A DNA stretch of 9,238 nt, taken from Verrucomicrobiota bacterium. Its GTDB lineage: Bacteria > Chlamydiota > Chlamydiia > Chlamydiales > Rhabdochlamydiaceae. Position 1 is the first letter of the stretch; every line of letters starts with the position of its first letter. Shown piece after piece: positions 6,717 through 9,238 of this stretch. Below the pieces are notes generated by a model that was not told the DNA's origin, ran no database searches, and was given only the letters and a program-made list of their open reading frames with translations. The stretch is taken from assembly GCA_903970455.1 (NCBI GenBank), contig CAJCIW010000222.1:1-9238 (forward strand), given 5' to 3'. The position numbers and the translations under genes were made by a program.

Positions 6717-6982
6717 CAACACCTACAGATCCCTCTAAAAGCAGTGGCAGCAGCAATGTGCCTCCCTCGCAACCCCTTGCTCCTCAACCGGTCGGTAATA
6801 TCGATCCGACAGGAGTCTGGTCTAAATTTTTAAGCACTCCCGGGAATATCGCCACCCCTGAAGAAGTGAAATTGTTCATGCAGGGGCTGCTAAAAATGTT
6901 TAACGTGATCATTCAACAGCAGACGGCAGCTGCTCACCGGGCAGCCGAACAAATGAAAAAAGCCGAAAAGGGAGAGGATTAG
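6713..6982 (+). CDS. Small protein of unknown function, Pro/Ser-rich start and amphipathic helical end
   Basis: An 89-residue ORF that I do not recognise. Residues 1-32 are low-complexity Ser/Pro/Thr/Gln (MTTPTDPSKSSGSS, then PPSQPLAPQP) and probably disordered. Residues 33-89 look structured: PTGVWSKFLSTPGNIATPEE, then a helix LFMQGLLKMFNVIIQQQ, and a polar helix AAAHRAAEQMKKAEKGED. There is no signal peptide or membrane segment. The start lacks a Shine-Dalgarno but has a promoter at the right distance for a leaderless mRNA; Val16 (GTG) is a weaker alternative start. It follows the broken 6466 gene by 51 nt and precedes rluD by 28 nt, so rluD may share its transcript. The disordered, polar N-terminus would fit a type III secretion substrate, but nothing here proves that. 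Confidence 0.75.
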   Translation: MTTPTDPSKSSGSSNVPPSQPLAPQPVGNIDPTGVWSKFLSTPGNIATPEEVKLFMQGLLKMFNVIIQQQTAAAHRAAEQMKKAEKGED

Positions 6983-7010
6983 GTTTCCTCTTGAGCCTTC
7001 CCGCTGCGGC

Positions 7011-7958
7011 ATGGTATCCTCTTTCTCCATGGAATCCCATGGCGAATTAACAAATTTTTTCACGATTTCCCCTGATCAGGCCTCTACGAGGCTGGACAAA
7101 CTTTTATCTCTCCATTTTGCGGGATATTCCCGCTCCTATTTTCAATATCTGATCGATCAGCAATGCGTCCTCGTCAATGGGCAGCGTTTAAAAAAAAGGC
7201 ACCTTTTACAAACCGGCGACGAGGTAGAGGTCTGCTTTCTTCTCACCCCCGAAATCTCTTTAGAGCCTCAGGACATTCCTCTGGATGTTCTTTTTGAAGA
7301 TGAGCATTTGATCATCGTAAACAAACCCGCAGGAATGGTCGTTCATCCAGCTCCCGGACACCCCAACCAGACCTTTGTCAACGCGCTTTTATTCCATTGC
7401 CGCTCCCTTCCCGAGACAGACACTATCCGGCCCGGGATCGTCCATCGGTTGGACAAAGACACGACAGGGGTTCTTCTCGCCGCAAAGACGGCCCAAGCCC
7501 ACGCAAAACTAGTCGAGCTATTCTCAGAGCGGCGCATTCAAAAAGATTATTTGGCGATTTGCCTCGGTACTCCAAAAGAAGGGCTGATCGATGCGCCCAT
7601 CAAACGGCATCCCCTTCAAAGAAAAGAAATGGCCGTGTGCTTTGAGCAAGGAAAAGAAGCCAAGAGCTTGTGTAAGGTCCTTGGGAAAAATGGGCAGCTT
7701 TCTGTGGTGCAGATTCAGCTTCTCACAGGACGAACCCATCAGATTCGCGTTCATCTCAAGCATATCGGCGCTCCTGTCCTTGGCGATACTGTTTATGGAA
7801 GCCCAACCGCAAATAAAAGATTGAGTGTTGAGCGGCAACTTCTGCACGCATGGCGTCTTCAATTCATCCACCCCATCACAAATTTTTCTATAGATGTTCG
7901 CGCCCCGATTCCCAAAGATTTTTTAGCATTTTCCCAATCACTTGATTTTCAATGCTAG
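7011..7958 (+). CDS. rluD: RluD-type 23S rRNA pseudouridine synthase
   Basis: A 315-residue protein of the RluA/RluD family, which isomerises specific uridines to pseudouridine; RluD itself modifies 23S rRNA helix 69. An S4 RNA-binding domain spans about 25-75 (TRLDKLLSL, YLIDQQCVLVNG). EPQDIPLDVLFEDEHLIIVN and KPAGMVVHPAPGHP follow. The catalytic motif HRLDKDTTG has Asp148. Later come APIKRHPLQRKEMAV and TGRTHQIRVH, and the protein ends in the usual HPI and APIPKDF blocks. The match to RluD is close throughout, but RluA or RluC specificity cannot be excluded. The first ATG (7011) and Met7 (7029) both lack a Shine-Dalgarno; the S4 domain is complete from either. I recall the C. trachomatis homologue (sfhB) lying near hemA. 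Confidence 0.93.
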   Translation: MVSSFSMESHGELTNFFTISPDQASTRLDKLLSLHFAGYSRSYFQYLIDQQCVLVNGQRLKKRHLLQTGDEVEVCFLLTPEISLEPQDIPLDVLFEDEHLIIVNKPAGMVVHPAPGHPNQTFVNALLFHCRSLPETDTIRPGIVHRLDKDTTGVLLAAKTAQAHAKLVELFSERRIQKDYLAICLGTPKEGLIDAPIKRHPLQRKEMAVCFEQGKEAKSLCKVLGKNGQLSVVQIQLLTGRTHQIRVHLKHIGAPVLGDTVYGSPTANKRLSVERQLLHAWRLQFIHPITNFSIDVRAPIPKDFLAFSQSLDFQC

Positions 7959-7969
7959 CCGAATATGCC

Positions 7970-7999
7970 CCGTTAAGTTATGCTTACACTGACGGTTTT
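7970..7999 (+). terminator. Weak possible terminator after rluD
   Basis: CCGTTA (7970-7975) can pair with TGACGG (7990-7995), including one G-U pair, around a 14-nt loop, followed by four T residues. The stem is short. It lies in the 91-nt gap between rluD and khpA, which otherwise shows only the khpA ribosome site. Confidence 0.25.
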
Positions 8000-8049
8000 C
8001 TCATTTCAATTGCTTATTTTTCTGAGAATTTCTTATTGAGGACTGAATT

Positions 8050-8301
8050 ATGAAAGAGTTTGTGGAATACATCGTGAAGAACCTGGTCGATCACCCTGAT
8101 CAAGTACGCATCAATGAAATTGGCGGCACACATACATTGATCATTGAACTTGCTGTTGAAAAATCAGATATCGGCAAAATTATCGGTAAAAAAGGGAAAA
8201 CAATCAATGCCATTCGGACGCTTTTGATGTCTGTGGCAAGCCGCAACGGTATCCGCGTGAACCTCGAAATTATCGAAGAACAAGAAGAAAAAAAACAGTA
8301 G
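8050..8301 (+). CDS. khpA: KH-domain RNA-binding protein KhpA (YlqC family)
   Basis: An 83-residue protein consisting almost wholly of one KH domain, matching the size and pattern of KhpA/YlqC. It begins MKEFVEYIVKNLVDHPD, has a beta strand THTLIIELAV, and the GxxG RNA-binding loop GKKG at 46-49 within SDIGKIIGKKGKTINAIR. It ends in a charged EEQEEKKQ tail. KhpA proteins are small RNA chaperones, often partnered with KhpB/Jag; no khpB is in this window. GAGG lies 8 nt before the ATG, a good ribosome site. The gene is 91 nt after rluD in the same direction and converges on the unknown gene whose stop is 8 nt away. Confidence 0.92.
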   Translation: MKEFVEYIVKNLVDHPDQVRINEIGGTHTLIIELAVEKSDIGKIIGKKGKTINAIRTLLMSVASRNGIRVNLEIIEEQEEKKQ

Positions 8302-8311
8302 TTTTTTTCTT
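8285..8311. terminator. A/T hairpin at the khpA convergent junction
   Basis: AAGAAAAAAA (8285-8294) pairs with TTTTTTTCTT (8302-8311) around a 7-nt loop that contains the khpA stop codon. Each strand ends in a T run, as expected for a shared two-way terminator, though the stem has almost no GC. The hairpin also touches the stop of the opposing gene at 8310. Confidence 0.45.
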
Positions 8312-9238
8312 ATTGGACGAGTTTCGGAAGATAAGGCGAGATCATCGCTTTGCGCGAATTGATCAGGCCTGCTTTATACTTTAAAACAGCAAAGGAAAGC
8401 GTTCCTTTGCCCGAAACCGTTTTTTTTGGTACCTCTGCAAAACTTTCGGTAAAAATCTGTTCGTACTCTTTCGCTTTATTTCCAAAAAATTCTGTGGATA
8501 AATGATTTTTCTGGATCTGCGGCGAAGAACGGAAGGCATTGAGAAATCTCTTCAAATGCTCGATCGACTGTTCTGTAAAAGGAATCCAGATCCACAATTC
8601 ATCCTTATGCTTATACTCCCCTACGGTTCCTGCATATAAGTCTTCTGCTCCGGCAATCGTGCTGATCATCTGCAGATGCAAATCGAATTCTTTCCCTTCC
8701 CGGTAAAAATTAAGGGCATTATCATACCAGCATTTCCGGAGCGCTTCTACGTGCTTAGCAAATGTGGAATAATTGCGGGAGAACAATTTCGCCTGCCCGA
8801 CGCGGGCGCACCCATTTTGCTCTTTCGTGTCGGCAAAAAGTGCGGAAGGGCGTCCCTTCGCGCACAGGATCATGTTATTTTCTACAGCTTCTTCTTTTGA
8901 GAGGTAGATCTTCCGATAAAGAGAATAGACATCGTAATTTTGCAAAATCCGCGCTGCCGCTTTGCGGACAAATTCCTGATCGCGCGGGATATCATCCAAG
9001 GTAATGACTTCCACCTCTTTTTCCATCATCAGGGATTTGAGGCGATTGATGAGCTCGGCAACGCAAACGATATCTCTTTGGGAGACTTTCGTCAGCAAAT
9101 CCGTATCATCAAAAATGCCGTAAAGAAAATGGAGATACTCGACAAATTCTCTCAAAGGGTCGATGTAGTAAGGATGTTTCGATTCCGAAACGAGCTGTCT
9201 TTGGAGCAGCCGCTTCAACAACTTCTTATTTTTTGCCG
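8310..9238 (-). CDS. Unknown protein, C-terminal ~309 residues (5' end outside window)
   Basis: The frame is open from the right edge to the TAA at 8310-8312. The first possible start inside the window is only a TTG (9221), with no stop before it, so the gene very likely begins outside. I do not recognise a family. The visible part is soluble, rich in Lys, Glu, Phe and Tyr, with no signal peptide or membrane segment. It looks mostly helical: HPYYIDPLREFVEYLHFLYG early, then EVEVITLDDIPRDQEFV, and a middle region with WYDNALNFYREGKEF. ELWIWIPFTEQSIEHLKRFL follows, and the protein ends ISPYLPKLVQ. No catalytic motif stands out. The Cys residues are not arranged as a zinc site. It converges on khpA. 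It may be a chlamydia-specific protein; that is a guess from lack of recognition. Confidence 0.8.
   Translation of the reverse strand, partial: AKNKKLLKRLLQRQLVSESKHPYYIDPLREFVEYLHFLYGIFDDTDLLTKVSQRDIVCVAELINRLKSLMMEKEVEVITLDDIPRDQEFVRKAAARILQNYDVYSLYRKIYLSKEEAVENNMILCAKGRPSALFADTKEQNGCARVGQAKLFSRNYSTFAKHVEALRKCWYDNALNFYREGKEFDLHLQMISTIAGAEDLYAGTVGEYKHKDELWIWIPFTEQSIEHLKRFLNAFRSSPQIQKNHLSTEFFGNKAKEYEQIFTESFAEVPKKTVSGKGTLSFAVLKYKAGLINSRKAMISPYLPKLVQ

Noticed and set aside
6973..6991. AGAGGA/TCCTCT hairpin at the end of the 89-residue gene
   Set aside because: A 6-bp stem with no T run; too weak to call a terminator, and it overlaps the stop region of a gene likely read through into rluD.

Overview
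The window looks like a chromosomal segment from a chlamydia outside the family Chlamydiaceae (Parachlamydia/Waddlia/Simkania-like). This is an inference. The murJ-nfo pair and the nearness of hemA to an RluD-type pseudouridine synthase match gene neighbourhoods I recall from Chlamydia trachomatis. The 334-residue HemA is short in the chlamydial manner. An intact asnS, which Chlamydiaceae lack (they make Asn-tRNA by transamidation), argues for an environmental lineage. Base composition is mid-range by eye, higher in the murJ/asnS part.

Layout. (1) 1-1115, minus: 5' part of murJ (lipid II flippase), running off the left edge. (2) 1169-3414, plus: nfo and asnS, a divergent operon joined by a 4-nt ATGA overlap. 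(3) 3415-3571: an imperfect inverted repeat of about 142 bp with an A/T hairpin in its centre, lying between convergent genes. (4) 3572-6371, minus: an apparent operon recX > hemA > a signal-peptide beta-helix/multi-TM protein of bactofilin type. (5) 6372-6712: divergent promoter, then a small gene whose frame is broken at a run of nine C residues; one C fewer gives a clean 64-codon ORF. (6) 6713-7958, plus: an 89-residue unknown protein behind a possibly leaderless, palindrome-rich promoter, then rluD. (7) 8050-8301, plus: khpA, a KH-domain RNA chaperone. (8) 8310-9238, minus: C-terminal part of a large unknown protein, running off the right edge.

Most genes are housekeeping: peptidoglycan precursor export, base-excision repair, Asn-tRNA charging, haem precursor synthesis, RecA modulation, rRNA pseudouridylation and RNA chaperoning. 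The unexplained part is the 6372-6990 interval. It holds two small unknown genes, a possible poly-C contingency tract, and two AT-rich palindromes around a promoter. The other notable structures are the 3421-3562 inverted repeat and the beta-helix membrane protein overlapping hemA. I see no tRNA, rRNA, CRISPR array, transposase or phage gene.
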